Assembly (NCBI GenBank): GCA_041395665.1
Contig: JAWLAB010000009.1
Coordinates: 1 to 58,014, forward strand
Length of the DNA stretch: 58,014 nt
Origin: Pseudomonadales bacterium
GTDB lineage: Bacteria; Pseudomonadota; Gammaproteobacteria; Pseudomonadales; UBA7239
Direction of reading: 5' to 3'
Shown here: positions 7,714-16,110 of the stretch, piece by piece
Layout: each line of letters begins with the position of its first letter
Numbering within the stretch: position 1 is the stretch's first letter
The notes under the pieces: generated by a model
Databases searched by the model: none
Told to the model about the DNA's origin: nothing
Seen by the model: the letters and a program-made list of their open reading frames with translations, nothing else
Translations under genes and position numbers: made by a program

Positions 7714-10596
7714 ATGAAAGACAGCGATCTCTGGCAAGCTTTTCTCACTGAAGTTTCAGAACAACTTGATAGTCTGGAGTTAATACTGGCTGCCAGCGAT
7801 GCTGAAACCAGTGCAGACATCCACCAGTTATTTCGTGATTTTCACACGATAAAAAGTAGCTGCGCGATGATGGATTTTCACAGCATGGAAAAAGTGGCTC
7901 ACGCCAGTGAAGATTATTTAGACCTGGTGCGCAAAGGAAAAACCACTCTAGAATCCAGCACTATCAATACATTACTTTCCGGTATTGACTGGCTAAAACA
8001 GCAACTGCAACAAATGCGTAACAGCGGCAATGCACCGCAAGAAAATATTGCGCTGGTAACTCAACTACAGAAAATGTCAGAGGGCTATTCTCTCGCTGCC
8101 ACACCAGAGGAGACAGAATTCACTGACAGCAACACTGCGACTCATTTAAGTTTATTTTCATCCATGCAGCTCAGCGGTGATGAATTGCATGAATTCGCTA
8201 GTGCATGCCAAGAAGAACTTGTCACTGGACTAACTCCCGATCAAGAATTCACAAAAGTTAAGCGATCACTGAACAAGCTGGTTAGCATATGTAATCTACT
8301 GGGCTTCACCGCCATTTCCACTTTACTTCGTCAATACATCAAAGCAACAAACCCGCTAGACCAAGGGCTAGCAGCCAGTTTGGCAGCTGAAATACTGCAC
8401 AGAATTACTTTGTTTGAAAAATATTTTCAGGTCGATTGCGGCACGAGCACTCTCCACGCTGCTTACTTCGATGCCATGTTTGTCAACTTCACTCAACTTT
8501 CAGGGCGACTGGATTATTTATTTGATTTAATCGAAGAAAACCCAGACTCACCAACCCCTATCAATGATTGCGAAATACTGCTCAAGCTACTAACGATCAA
8601 TGCAGACTTATTTGGCTACTCTCAATTAGCTACTTTATTCCGCTACCTTTTACAGATTCTCCGCCATATAAAACGCAATGAAATTCCGGATAGGCACGCT
8701 GCGTTTTATGCAATGCGGCGCGCCGCTGATATCTCTTTCGCCAACCAATCACAAGCAGGTGAAACTGAAGCCAGCGCCCAAACCCTAAAGAACCGTATCG
8801 CCGAACTTGACGATAGTATTGCGCAAGCCATGTTAGGAGAAATAAGCGAACTATCAAGGCAGCAGTTATCTACGAATATTTCCATACCTCAAAATATATT
8901 TAGACAACTCTCTAATAGCGCTATAGCGCAACTTAATGAAGCTGCCAACAATGGAAAAACAATCATAGAGATCAGCATTGATGCAGGTTGCGATAACGAC
9001 TCTTTAGAGCAAGCTATCGCACTCATTGAAAAGTCAGGCACTCCTGTACACAGCTATTCTGGTTCTACCAATGCCCTTATTTTCATCGTAATCCTCACAA
9101 AGGATACAGACACCCTTAACCAAGATATTAATAAAGCGCTCCCCGTTAAAAATTATCTATCCTTAAAAAACCTTACGGTAAAGAAAGAATACGACACCAA
9201 CAGCCCCCATCAAAAAACCACCGCAGATATCGACAAAAAAACACCTAGCACATCAAGCGCCACATTGCGCATCGAAAGCATCACGCTAGAAAGTCTTATG
9301 ACACAATCAGGTGAGTTATTGATGGCGCACAATGCGCTATCGCATGAACTAAAAAGCACCGCTATAGAAGACGCCATCACCCAAGGCTGGAAATGGCTAG
9401 CTGACCATCAAAGCAAATCTATTACTGCGCAGGATGCTGAAACGATCCAAACTATACTTAACACACTACAACGCGCACAGAAAAAAATAGAACACAACCA
9501 AGAGAAGCTGCGTCTATCACTAGACGCCATGCAGAATCGCATTTTAGATTTGCGTGTAGTGCCTGTATCCGCTGTATTCAATCGCATCCCTCAGCTCGTA
9601 CAAAAAATGGCAGACACGCAGGGGAAAAAAATTGATCTATCCATTGAGGGCGCCAGCGTCTGTATCGACAAAGGCATGGTTGATGTTTTGATGGAGCCGC
9701 TTATTCACCTCGTAAGAAACTGTATTGATCACGGCATTGAACACCCAGAAGATCGCTGCGCCACAGGGAAAAATGAAGCGGCATCCCTTGTGCTTTCCGC
9801 CTCACAAGAAGGCAGCACGCTGCTATTAGAAATAGCCGACGATGGGCGCGGCATCAATCTACCCAAAATTCGTGAGAGTGCTATCCGCAAAGGCTTTATT
9901 CAAGAACACGACATTTTGACAGACCAAGAAACGTGTAAACTCATTTTCCTACCCGGCTTTTCTACCGCAGAAGCGGTCACAGAAACATCTGGACGCGGCG
10001 TAGGCATGGATGTGGTTATCACACGCATTCAACACATTGGCGGCAACATTGATGTCCATACCGTACCCGGCTTCGGTACGAGATTTATCATGACACTCCC
10101 ACTTTCTGCCGCGCTGCAAGATGTCCTCATGGTGCAAACAGGTAGTCATACCTACGCGTTAGCACAATCACGCGTCACTGAAATACTTTCTACTAACGAT
10201 GGACTGATTCAAACCATCATGGGGCAATCGGCTTTGTTACTGCGCGATACCATAATTCCTTTATTTAATTTGGATGACCTAGTCGCGCAACGGGGAAAAC
10301 TTCTTAGCAAAGATTCACCGTTACTCAATTTTCATCACATTAATGAAAATATCGATGCAACTATTCTTATTATTGGACAACAGAAAAATAAAATTGCTAT
10401 CTGCGTGAGCGCCATTTTAGGCAAAGAAAAAGTTTTTGTACGAGATCTGCACAAAGACTTACGGCAATCACCCTCTATCAGCGGAGTCACTGTGCGCAGC
10501 AATGGAGAGTTGGTATTTATTTTAAATAGTTACTTTCTCCAACAATATGCACAAAATAATGCGCTATCTAGGATAAGCAACTTAGAAGCAATTTAG
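7714..10596 (+). CDS. cheA: CheA-family histidine kinase 2, long form with intact kinase core
   Basis: This 960-residue CheA is much longer than the usual 630-700. It begins with an HPt domain (H44 in FRDFHTIKSS). Residues 150-370 look like one or two HPt-like helical bundles without the phosphorylatable His, and residues 420-475 resemble a small alpha/beta, P2-like docking domain. The dimerization region starts near 516. The HATPase domain is complete: N-box LIHLVRNCIDHGIE (661), G1 DDGRG (709), F-box FLPGFSTA (744), G2 SGRGVGMDVV (759). A CheW-like domain occupies about 800-950. It is the last gene of the operon, 4 bases after cheB. It is likely the active kinase serving the operon's receivers and perhaps the HPt of CheA1. 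Confidence 0.93.
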   Translation: MKDSDLWQAFLTEVSEQLDSLELILAASDAETSADIHQLFRDFHTIKSSCAMMDFHSMEKVAHASEDYLDLVRKGKTTLESSTINTLLSGIDWLKQQLQQMRNSGNAPQENIALVTQLQKMSEGYSLAATPEETEFTDSNTATHLSLFSSMQLSGDELHEFASACQEELVTGLTPDQEFTKVKRSLNKLVSICNLLGFTAISTLLRQYIKATNPLDQGLAASLAAEILHRITLFEKYFQVDCGTSTLHAAYFDAMFVNFTQLSGRLDYLFDLIEENPDSPTPINDCEILLKLLTINADLFGYSQLATLFRYLLQILRHIKRNEIPDRHAAFYAMRRAADISFANQSQAGETEASAQTLKNRIAELDDSIAQAMLGEISELSRQQLSTNISIPQNIFRQLSNSAIAQLNEAANNGKTIIEISIDAGCDNDSLEQAIALIEKSGTPVHSYSGSTNALIFIVILTKDTDTLNQDINKALPVKNYLSLKNLTVKKEYDTNSPHQKTTADIDKKTPSTSSATLRIESITLESLMTQSGELLMAHNALSHELKSTAIEDAITQGWKWLADHQSKSITAQDAETIQTILNTLQRAQKKIEHNQEKLRLSLDAMQNRILDLRVVPVSAVFNRIPQLVQKMADTQGKKIDLSIEGASVCIDKGMVDVLMEPLIHLVRNCIDHGIEHPEDRCATGKNEAASLVLSASQEGSTLLLEIADDGRGINLPKIRESAIRKGFIQEHDILTDQETCKLIFLPGFSTAEAVTETSGRGVGMDVVITRIQHIGGNIDVHTVPGFGTRFIMTLPLSAALQDVLMVQTGSHTYALAQSRVTEILSTNDGLIQTIMGQSALLLRDTIIPLFNLDDLVAQRGKLLSKDSPLLNFHHINENIDATILIIGQQKNKIAICVSAILGKEKVFVRDLHKDLRQSPSISGVTVRSNGELVFILNSYFLQQYAQNNALSRISNLEAI

Positions 10597-10601
10597 AAAT
10601 A

Positions 10602-10624
10602 CAGGCGAGCTAAGTACCCGCCTG
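10602..10624. terminator. Hairpin between cheA2 and the convergent OmpA-type gene
   Basis: CAGGCG and CGCCTG form a 6-bp GC-rich stem around an 11-base loop, directly after the cheA2 stop and before the convergent OmpA-type gene. A short T/A-rich run (CATTTATTT) follows on the plus strand. It is a modest candidate for transcription termination from either side. Confidence 0.45.
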
Positions 10625-10645
10625 CATTTATTTACAGACAGTCCC

Positions 10646-11416
10646 TCAATAACCACGATACGATCCATCGTTATAACGGCTGCCGTTATCGTAACCATTA
10701 TTGTTATACCTACCGTCGTTGTAGCCCCCGTTGTTGTAGCTGTTATTGTTGTAATTCTGTTGCTGACGATTCATGGGGATCACATCCAACTCAACGCGGC
10801 GATTCGCTTGACGACCATACTCAGTAGAGTTGCTATCGATAGGGTAACGCGCACCCAAACCGCTGACTTGGAATCGCGCAGATGAAACACCCTGCGATGC
10901 CAAATATCGGGCAACACTGCTGGCGCGTTGCTCACTAAGCACTTGATTGCGCATCGCATCTCCAGTGGAATCCGTATGACCAGTAATACGCACATTACTG
11001 TCTGGAAATTCTCTTAAGGATCCGCTGACGGCATTCAATGTTTGATAAAAATCTGGCTGAATATCTGCGCTGCCTGTACGAAAGGTAACATTACCAGGCA
11101 TGATTAATTTGATGTTGTCGCCGTTGCGCTGCACATCAACACCCGAACCCGCTAATTGCTGACGCAGTTTTTCTTCTTGTTTATCTTGGTAATAACCGTA
11201 ACCACCGCCAGCTGCACCACCAACTGCCGCGCCAATCATTGCGCCTTTACCGCGATTATTATGGTTCACGGCAGCACCGATGACAGCGCCTGCCAGAGCG
11301 CCAATGCCCGCACCTTTCGCAGTATTGCTGGTTCTAGTTTCACCAGTATACGGATCTGTCGTTTGGCAACCCACCAAGCTACTGACAATAAAAACAAGCA
11401 CTGTTTTACGAAGCAT
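10646..11416 (-). CDS. OmpA-family outer-membrane lipoprotein with glycine zipper and Asn/Tyr/Gly tail
   Basis: The 256-residue product resembles YiaD-type lipoproteins, which anchor the outer membrane to peptidoglycan. A lipoprotein signal peptide ends in SSLVGC (Cys17). Residues 33-75 are a Gly/Ala-rich glycine zipper (GAGIGALAGAVIGAA). Residues 105-225 form an OmpA C-terminal domain with ITGHTDSTGD and RRVELDV, which binds diaminopimelate in peptidoglycan. The last 30 residues are an unusual Asn/Tyr/Gly/Arg repeat (units such as YNNGGYNDGRY) that the family normally lacks. A GGGAGGA ribosome site lies before the ATG. The neighbours do not explain its role. Confidence 0.9.
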   Translation of the reverse strand: MLRKTVLVFIVSSLVGCQTTDPYTGETRTSNTAKGAGIGALAGAVIGAAVNHNNRGKGAMIGAAVGGAAGGGYGYYQDKQEEKLRQQLAGSGVDVQRNGDNIKLIMPGNVTFRTGSADIQPDFYQTLNAVSGSLREFPDSNVRITGHTDSTGDAMRNQVLSEQRASSVARYLASQGVSSARFQVSGLGARYPIDSNSTEYGRQANRRVELDVIPMNRQQQNYNNNSYNNGGYNDGRYNNNGYDNGSRYNDGSYRGY

Positions 11417-11468
11417 TTTTCCTCCCGCTCAATGGCGAGTTGTTGTGTAGAGAAAAAATTATGCGCGG

Positions 11469-12386
11469 CTACACGCGTCGCTGCAATCGGTATAAACGCT
11501 TTTCTTCTAATAGCGTTTGCAAATAAGCACAGTTTCTTTCTAAACCCATCATATACAAGTTATCACCACCAAAAAATTGCTCGGCGTAACGATAAACAGC
11601 TCCAAAGAGCTGGTTTAATCGGCCGTCGACTGTTTTTCGCATAAATTCAGGTGTTTGATTCAGAAGATCCGCTGGCGATTCGAAAGGTCGCCCATCAATA
11701 CTTTGCGGCGCCGGCACATTGCCGATGCGAAACTCGTTATACAGGCTGTCACGGCAACGCTCAAGGTAAGCGCGATCCGACATTTGTGCAATCAAGTCTC
11801 CGGTCCCCAACAAGCATCCCAGCATATGATCACGAACATTTTTCATGCGCACAGTTTTTTCATAACCGGTGTAATGCAACAACTGACGCATACGCGGCAC
11901 CCAGCTCGCCTTACCAACCGTCGGTAAATAGCGCGACAAAAATCGCACACCGCGCGCAACATGCGTTTTGGTGTACTCCGCGCCGTGCTTGTGGCGCGTA
12001 TCTTTTACATGACGCAAATAACCGATATCGTGAAATAGTGCAGCGATAATGCCCATCTGCACACGCTCGACACCCAACACATCAGGCGTGTTGGCGTGTA
12101 CACGCTCGTAGCCAACTAATAACCGCGCAACTGCCAGCGTTACATCAAGAATATGGCGTAAATCGTGATAATCCGTATCACAAGCGTGGTATTCATTGGA
12201 TTCACCACGATACAAGCGCGCAACATCGTCGAATGCAGTGCTGACAACAACAAACTCGCTCTCAGGAAAGTGTGAAACAAAAGCAGCTTTTACCGCAGCG
12301 CAAACATCTTGGGGGCTATCAATACAAACCGTCTGGCTAATGTCGTAACTAGCAGGAGCACTTTTTATTTCTTGTTCTTTTTGCAT
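11469..12386 (-). CDS. HD-domain metal-dependent phosphohydrolase-like protein
   Basis: The 305-residue product carries an HD-superfamily metal-binding core: H74 and H78 in DYHDLRHILD, then H119/D120 in ALFHDIGYLRH. HD proteins hydrolyse phosphate esters of nucleotides or cyclic nucleotides; the substrate is not apparent here. There is no GYP motif, signal peptide or transmembrane segment. The C-terminal half (about 190-305) matches no domain I can name. The gene lies between the OmpA-type lipoprotein and purC, all on the minus strand, but 157 bases separate it from purC, so it may have its own promoter. Confidence 0.8.
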   Translation of the reverse strand: MQKEQEIKSAPASYDISQTVCIDSPQDVCAAVKAAFVSHFPESEFVVVSTAFDDVARLYRGESNEYHACDTDYHDLRHILDVTLAVARLLVGYERVHANTPDVLGVERVQMGIIAALFHDIGYLRHVKDTRHKHGAEYTKTHVARGVRFLSRYLPTVGKASWVPRMRQLLHYTGYEKTVRMKNVRDHMLGCLLGTGDLIAQMSDRAYLERCRDSLYNEFRIGNVPAPQSIDGRPFESPADLLNQTPEFMRKTVDGRLNQLFGAVYRYAEQFFGGDNLYMMGLERNCAYLQTLLEEKRLYRLQRRV

Positions 12387-12428
12387 AGCCTCTTATCCAT
12401 TTGAGTACGCTGCACAACTATCGTCTCA

Positions 12429-12475
12429 CTCGCCGGACGCCCGATTATAGTCAGGGCATCAACGCATCCGGCGAG
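12429..12475. repeat. Long imperfect inverted repeat between the HD gene and purC
   Basis: CTCGCCGGACGC (12429-12440) pairs with GCATCCGGCGAG (12464-12475) at 11 of 12 positions, and an inner GCCC/GGGC can extend the stem. A run of five T follows on the plus strand at 12477-12481, as in a terminator, but no plus-strand gene ends upstream. On the minus strand it sits between the end of purC and the start of the HD gene. It could be a REP-like element, an attenuating hairpin or an orphan terminator. Another short inverted pair of GTTAAC sites lies nearby at about 12499-12523. Confidence 0.5.
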
Positions 12476-12543
12476 CTTTTTACCAATTTTGCCAAGTGGT
12501 TAACAATTTCCCCTTCTGTTAACCCTACTTGTTACAAGAGTTT

Positions 12544-13260
12544 TTACAGAGGAACACCAATGCGTCGAGCAACTTGCTCATATGCCTCAATCACATTACC
12601 CAAATCTTGACGGAAGCGATCTTTGTCCATCTTTTCGCCAGTAGTTTTGTCCCACAAACGACAACCATCGGGGCTGAATTCGTCACCCAATACCAGCTCG
12701 CCATTAAATAAACCAAATTCCAGCTTGGAATCCACGAGCACCAAATCACCTGCGAGAAAAATTTCTTGCAGTATTTGGTTGACGCGAAAAGTCATTGCTT
12801 TCATCGCCTCCACTTGCTCGCGTGTCGCCCATTGAAAAGTTTCAATATGCGATTCATTGATCATGGGGTCACCCAACGCATCACTCTTCAAGAAAAATTC
12901 AAAAGTGGGCGGTGACAATTCCGCGCCTTCTTGAATACCTAGACGGCGACACATACTACCTGCTGCGCGATTACGCACTACGCACTCTACAGGTAGCATC
13001 GTTAATTTTTTGACAACACACTCTTGATCATTCAATAAATTTTCAAAGTGCGTTGGAATACCTGCTGCTTGTAATTTTTGCATGATGAAGGCATTGAACT
13101 TGTTGTTCACCATGCCCTTACGATCCAACTGCGCCAACTTCTTACCGTCAAAAGCAGAAGTATCATTACGAAAAAACATAATTAAACGATCGGGATCATT
13201 GGTGGCATATACAGTTTTCGCTTTACCTTTATACAGCTCATCTTTCTTCTCTATGTTCAT
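12544..13260 (-). CDS. purC: Phosphoribosylaminoimidazole-succinocarboxamide synthase (PurC)
   Basis: PurC ligates aspartate to CAIR with ATP in the eighth step of IMP synthesis. The 238-residue product has the expected length. The ATP-binding start KKDELYKGKAKTVYATNDPD, the FRNDTSAF segment, VECVVRNRAAGS, and LVLGDEFSPDGCRLWD near the C-terminus are all typical. The ATG at 13258-13260 is chosen because it gives the family N-terminus MNIEKKDELYKG and overlaps the upstream MBL gene stop in an ATGA, implying translational coupling. A longer reading from 13320 would run into that gene. Confidence 0.97.
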   Translation of the reverse strand: MNIEKKDELYKGKAKTVYATNDPDRLIMFFRNDTSAFDGKKLAQLDRKGMVNNKFNAFIMQKLQAAGIPTHFENLLNDQECVVKKLTMLPVECVVRNRAAGSMCRRLGIQEGAELSPPTFEFFLKSDALGDPMINESHIETFQWATREQVEAMKAMTFRVNQILQEIFLAGDLVLVDSKLEFGLFNGELVLGDEFSPDGCRLWDKTTGEKMDKDRFRQDLGNVIEAYEQVARRIGVPL

Positions 13261-14060
13261 GCGACATCTCTCGACATATGACTGACAACATAACCCACTG
13301 ATTGATTGACACTCAACCAATCAAACCCTTGCTCCTGACAAGCAAACAGAACATTGCTTACATTCTGTATTACTTTTTCCATGCTCTTTTGCACACGCTC
13401 CAGCGTGTTATTTTTTTCACTTAAATGTGCGATGACTAAATGCTGCAACCGCGCAAGATCAATATCTTCTAGTAGATCAGCTGCTTGCGCATTACTTAAA
13501 TGCCCAAAGCGTCCGCTCACACGCAATTTTAACGACGAGGGATAATCACTGCGCGCCAACATATCAAGGCAGTGATTACTTTCTAATAACAATGCATCAC
13601 AAGCTTGGTAGTGTTGTTTTACAAACGGTGTAATTGTGCCGATATCGGTCAGTATACCGAGACAGCGCGCCTGCCAATGAAAAACAAATTGCACAGGCTC
13701 TGCCGCATCATGTGGCACAGCAACTGGCTGCACTATTACTTCATTCACAGAAAAAGACGAATAACTGTCAATGATGTTCATTTGCGCCACATCGACCAAA
13801 GCTTTGGAGCGCGCTGTACCCGCTGTCATATACACCGGCAACTGATAGCGATTCGCCAACACACGAACACCACTGCAATGATCTCCATGCTCGTGTGTCA
13901 CCAAGATCGCACTCAACTGCTGCGGCTCCACCCCCAATCTTGCTAGACGAGCAATAGTCTCTTTCAGTGCAAAACCACAATCCACTAGCAGCAATGTGTC
14001 ATCAGCTTGCACCAAAGTGCCATTACCGCGACTACCGCTGCCAATGGATGCAAAGCGCAT
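13257..14060 (-). CDS. MBL-fold metallohydrolase (YycJ/VicX-like)
   Basis: The 267-residue protein is a metallo-beta-lactamase-fold hydrolase. THEHGDH at residues 55-61 provides the first metal ligands; further His and Asp ligands fit the later LESNHCLDML and VIAHLSEKN regions. The N-terminal MRFASIGSGSRGNG is typical of the YycJ/VicX group, proposed to act on nucleic acids. The order purC, this gene, bamC, dapA is conserved in Pseudomonas. It overlaps purC by 4 bases and abuts bamC by 1 base, so the four genes are probably one transcription unit. The substrate is unknown. Confidence 0.88.
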   Translation of the reverse strand: MRFASIGSGSRGNGTLVQADDTLLLVDCGFALKETIARLARLGVEPQQLSAILVTHEHGDHCSGVRVLANRYQLPVYMTAGTARSKALVDVAQMNIIDSYSSFSVNEVIVQPVAVPHDAAEPVQFVFHWQARCLGILTDIGTITPFVKQHYQACDALLLESNHCLDMLARSDYPSSLKLRVSGRFGHLSNAQAADLLEDIDLARLQHLVIAHLSEKNNTLERVQKSMEKVIQNVSNVLFACQEQGFDWLSVNQSVGYVVSHMSRDVA

Positions 14061-15058
14061 CAGAGTAAGTTATCCCAAATGTGTTGCAGCAATTTTTCTG
14101 CTTCCGCTTCTGGCAATGTTTCACCGTCACTGCTGCGCACAGTCACTTGCACTTTGTCATCTGTTAAACGCTGAAGGTGCGCACGGTATTGCGTCGTTTC
14201 GTCTTTATCTTCGCTCGATACAACCGATACCAGCCAGTCCCCTTGTTCACGGTTGGCGCTATCGACGCGATAACCATCGCTATTCAGTGCGCCACTTACC
14301 GATGCCCACGCTCTCGCGTAATCCACTGTCATTTGTAAAATTGGCTCGGGGGATTGCAGCAAAAGCACACGCTGCGCTTGATGATTAGCACCCTGCGCCA
14401 ACATGGATGCTTGTGTATCGGTATGGCTTGCTAAATAAGTTGCTAGCTCTTTGATCAACCAAGCTTCACGATCAGCATCCATGGAACGCTCTGGCCACGC
14501 CGCACTGTCATCCGCACGGGCTGCATTCATTTGCACCACGCGAATCTCCGTAGACTGTGGGCTCAAACCGGATTCCAACTGAATGCGGTAGCGATCCACA
14601 CCGGTGGTCTGTGCGGGTATCCATGCCGTTTCCAGCGTGCCGCCAACGGAACTTTGCTCAACAATGGGCATGCTTTGATTTGATAAGAAATCACGCACCT
14701 GTGGCCATACAGCTGCAGGTGTGCGACGAATATCAATCCAACGACGCTCACCCAATTTCTGAATTTTAATTTGATCCGTTTGTTCAACAATTTTCTCAGG
14801 TGCTGAAGGTTTTGGTACAACAAACTCTGCCGGTGCTGTGCTACCAGTACCCGCTAAAGGTGGAATAACAAACAACTGGCCTAGCCGCTCGCCCTTACTG
14901 TCTGAAGGAATTTTGATAGGTTCAACACTCTGCGCTTTCAGGTAATCATCACGGCGATCGCGAAATACTCCATCGTCGCCAAAAAACAAACCACAACCAC
15001 TAACTGACATCACCAATAATGCGGCTAGAGAGCTGCAGAAAGTTTTTTTGATCCGCAT
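14060..15058 (-). CDS. bamC: Outer-membrane assembly lipoprotein BamC
   Basis: BamC is a lipoprotein of the BAM complex, which inserts beta-barrel proteins into the outer membrane. The 332-residue product starts with a lipoprotein signal peptide ending VSGC (Cys22), followed by an extended segment (DDYLKAQSVEPIKIP) like the one with which BamC binds BamD, and then two helix-grip domains separated near residue 205. I took the ATG at 15056-15058, which has an AAGGA ribosome site and starts directly at the signal peptide; an earlier in-frame start would overlap dapA. Placement next to dapA is the standard gammaproteobacterial order. Confidence 0.92.
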   Translation of the reverse strand: MRIKKTFCSSLAALLVMSVSGCGLFFGDDGVFRDRRDDYLKAQSVEPIKIPSDSKGERLGQLFVIPPLAGTGSTAPAEFVVPKPSAPEKIVEQTDQIKIQKLGERRWIDIRRTPAAVWPQVRDFLSNQSMPIVEQSSVGGTLETAWIPAQTTGVDRYRIQLESGLSPQSTEIRVVQMNAARADDSAAWPERSMDADREAWLIKELATYLASHTDTQASMLAQGANHQAQRVLLLQSPEPILQMTVDYARAWASVSGALNSDGYRVDSANREQGDWLVSVVSSEDKDETTQYRAHLQRLTDDKVQVTVRSSDGETLPEAEAEKLLQHIWDNLL

Positions 15059-15084
15059 TTTTTTTTCCTTTCCCAAACAAAACA

Positions 15085-15960
15085 TCACAACAAACCCGCC
15101 GTTACCAATGCCGCTCTCACACTTTCATGGTGTTTGGCTGATAGCGCAGTTAACGGTAAGCGAATACCCGATTTAATTTTTCCCATTTGCTCCAACACCC
15201 ATTTCACAGGAATAGGATTGGACTCAACAAACATCGCTTGATGTAAAGGCATCAATGCCTCATTGATTGCGCGCGCTTCATCGGCTTTTCCCGCCAAAGC
15301 CAAGGCATTCATTTTGGCAAGCTGTTTTGGCGCCACATTGGCGGTGACAGAAATATCGCCTTTGCCGCCAAGCAAAATTAAATCAACCGCTGTTTCGTCA
15401 TCGCCGGAGTAAACACAAAAATCACTTGGCGCTCTCTCGATCATTTCGCGCGCGCGATCTAAATTGCCCGTTGCATCTTTGATGCCGCGAATATTGGTAA
15501 TTTGCGCCAAGCGCAGAGCCGTTTCCGGCAACATATCGCAAGCGGTTCTGCCTGGCACGTTGTACAAAATTTGGGGGATGGCAACCGCTTCTGCTACCGC
15601 TTTGTGGTGCAGGTACAAACCTTCTTGTGTCGGCTTGTTGTAGTAGGGCGTGACCAATAAACAGGCATCCACTTTGGCTTCTTTTGCCGCGCGCGTTAGT
15701 TCAATCGCTTCGGATGTGGAGTTGGCACCTGTGCCAGCAATCACAGGGATGCGACCTCGTACTTGATTGACGACACTGCGCACCACGGCAATGTGTTCTT
15801 CAAAACTCAGTGTAGCGGATTCGCCCGTTGTGCCCATCGCCACAATCGCGTGCGTACCCTGCTCAATATGCCATTCAATCAGCTCGGCCAAAGCATCCCA
15901 ATCTAAAGTGCCGCTCTCACTCATCGGTGTTACCAGAGCCACCATGCTGCCCGTGATCAT
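15085..15960 (-). CDS. dapA: 4-Hydroxy-tetrahydrodipicolinate synthase (DapA)
   Basis: DapA condenses pyruvate with aspartate semialdehyde at the branch to lysine and diaminopimelate. The 291-residue chain has the family length. It shows the GTTGESATL loop, the catalytic Tyr133 in YNVPGRTA, and the Schiff-base Lys161 in GIKDATGNLDR. It is the first gene of the minus-strand unit dapA-bamC-MBL-purC. About 150 bases separate it from the divergent methyltransferase gene. Confidence 0.97.
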   Translation of the reverse strand: MITGSMVALVTPMSESGTLDWDALAELIEWHIEQGTHAIVAMGTTGESATLSFEEHIAVVRSVVNQVRGRIPVIAGTGANSTSEAIELTRAAKEAKVDACLLVTPYYNKPTQEGLYLHHKAVAEAVAIPQILYNVPGRTACDMLPETALRLAQITNIRGIKDATGNLDRAREMIERAPSDFCVYSGDDETAVDLILLGGKGDISVTANVAPKQLAKMNALALAGKADEARAINEALMPLHQAMFVESNPIPVKWVLEQMGKIKSGIRLPLTALSAKHHESVRAALVTAGLL

Positions 15961-16110
15961 CTATTTATCCCCTGTAAAACCGGCTGCGAAAGATGGCATA
16001 TGTTAGTGACGCACTGCGGTTTGCTCAAGGCAAAAAGTATTAGCGCGTTGTGCCGTCTGTATAATGCGCCATCCGCGCTTTCACACTTTCTTTTTGGATC
16101 CTGAGACCTT

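Noticed and set aside
847..10596. Naming the operon as the pil-chp or flagellar che system
   Set aside because: Gene order, lack of PilJ-type receptor, lack of CheZ and the CheX gene do not match either system.
11156..11644. Plus-strand open frame spanning the OmpA-type and HD genes
   Set aside because: It is antisense to two recognisable genes, is rich in Cys/Arg/Ser, and resembles no protein.
12446..12451. TATAAT on the minus strand as a promoter for the HD gene
   Set aside because: No -35 box lies at a suitable distance, and the site is in the loop of the inverted repeat; support is too weak.
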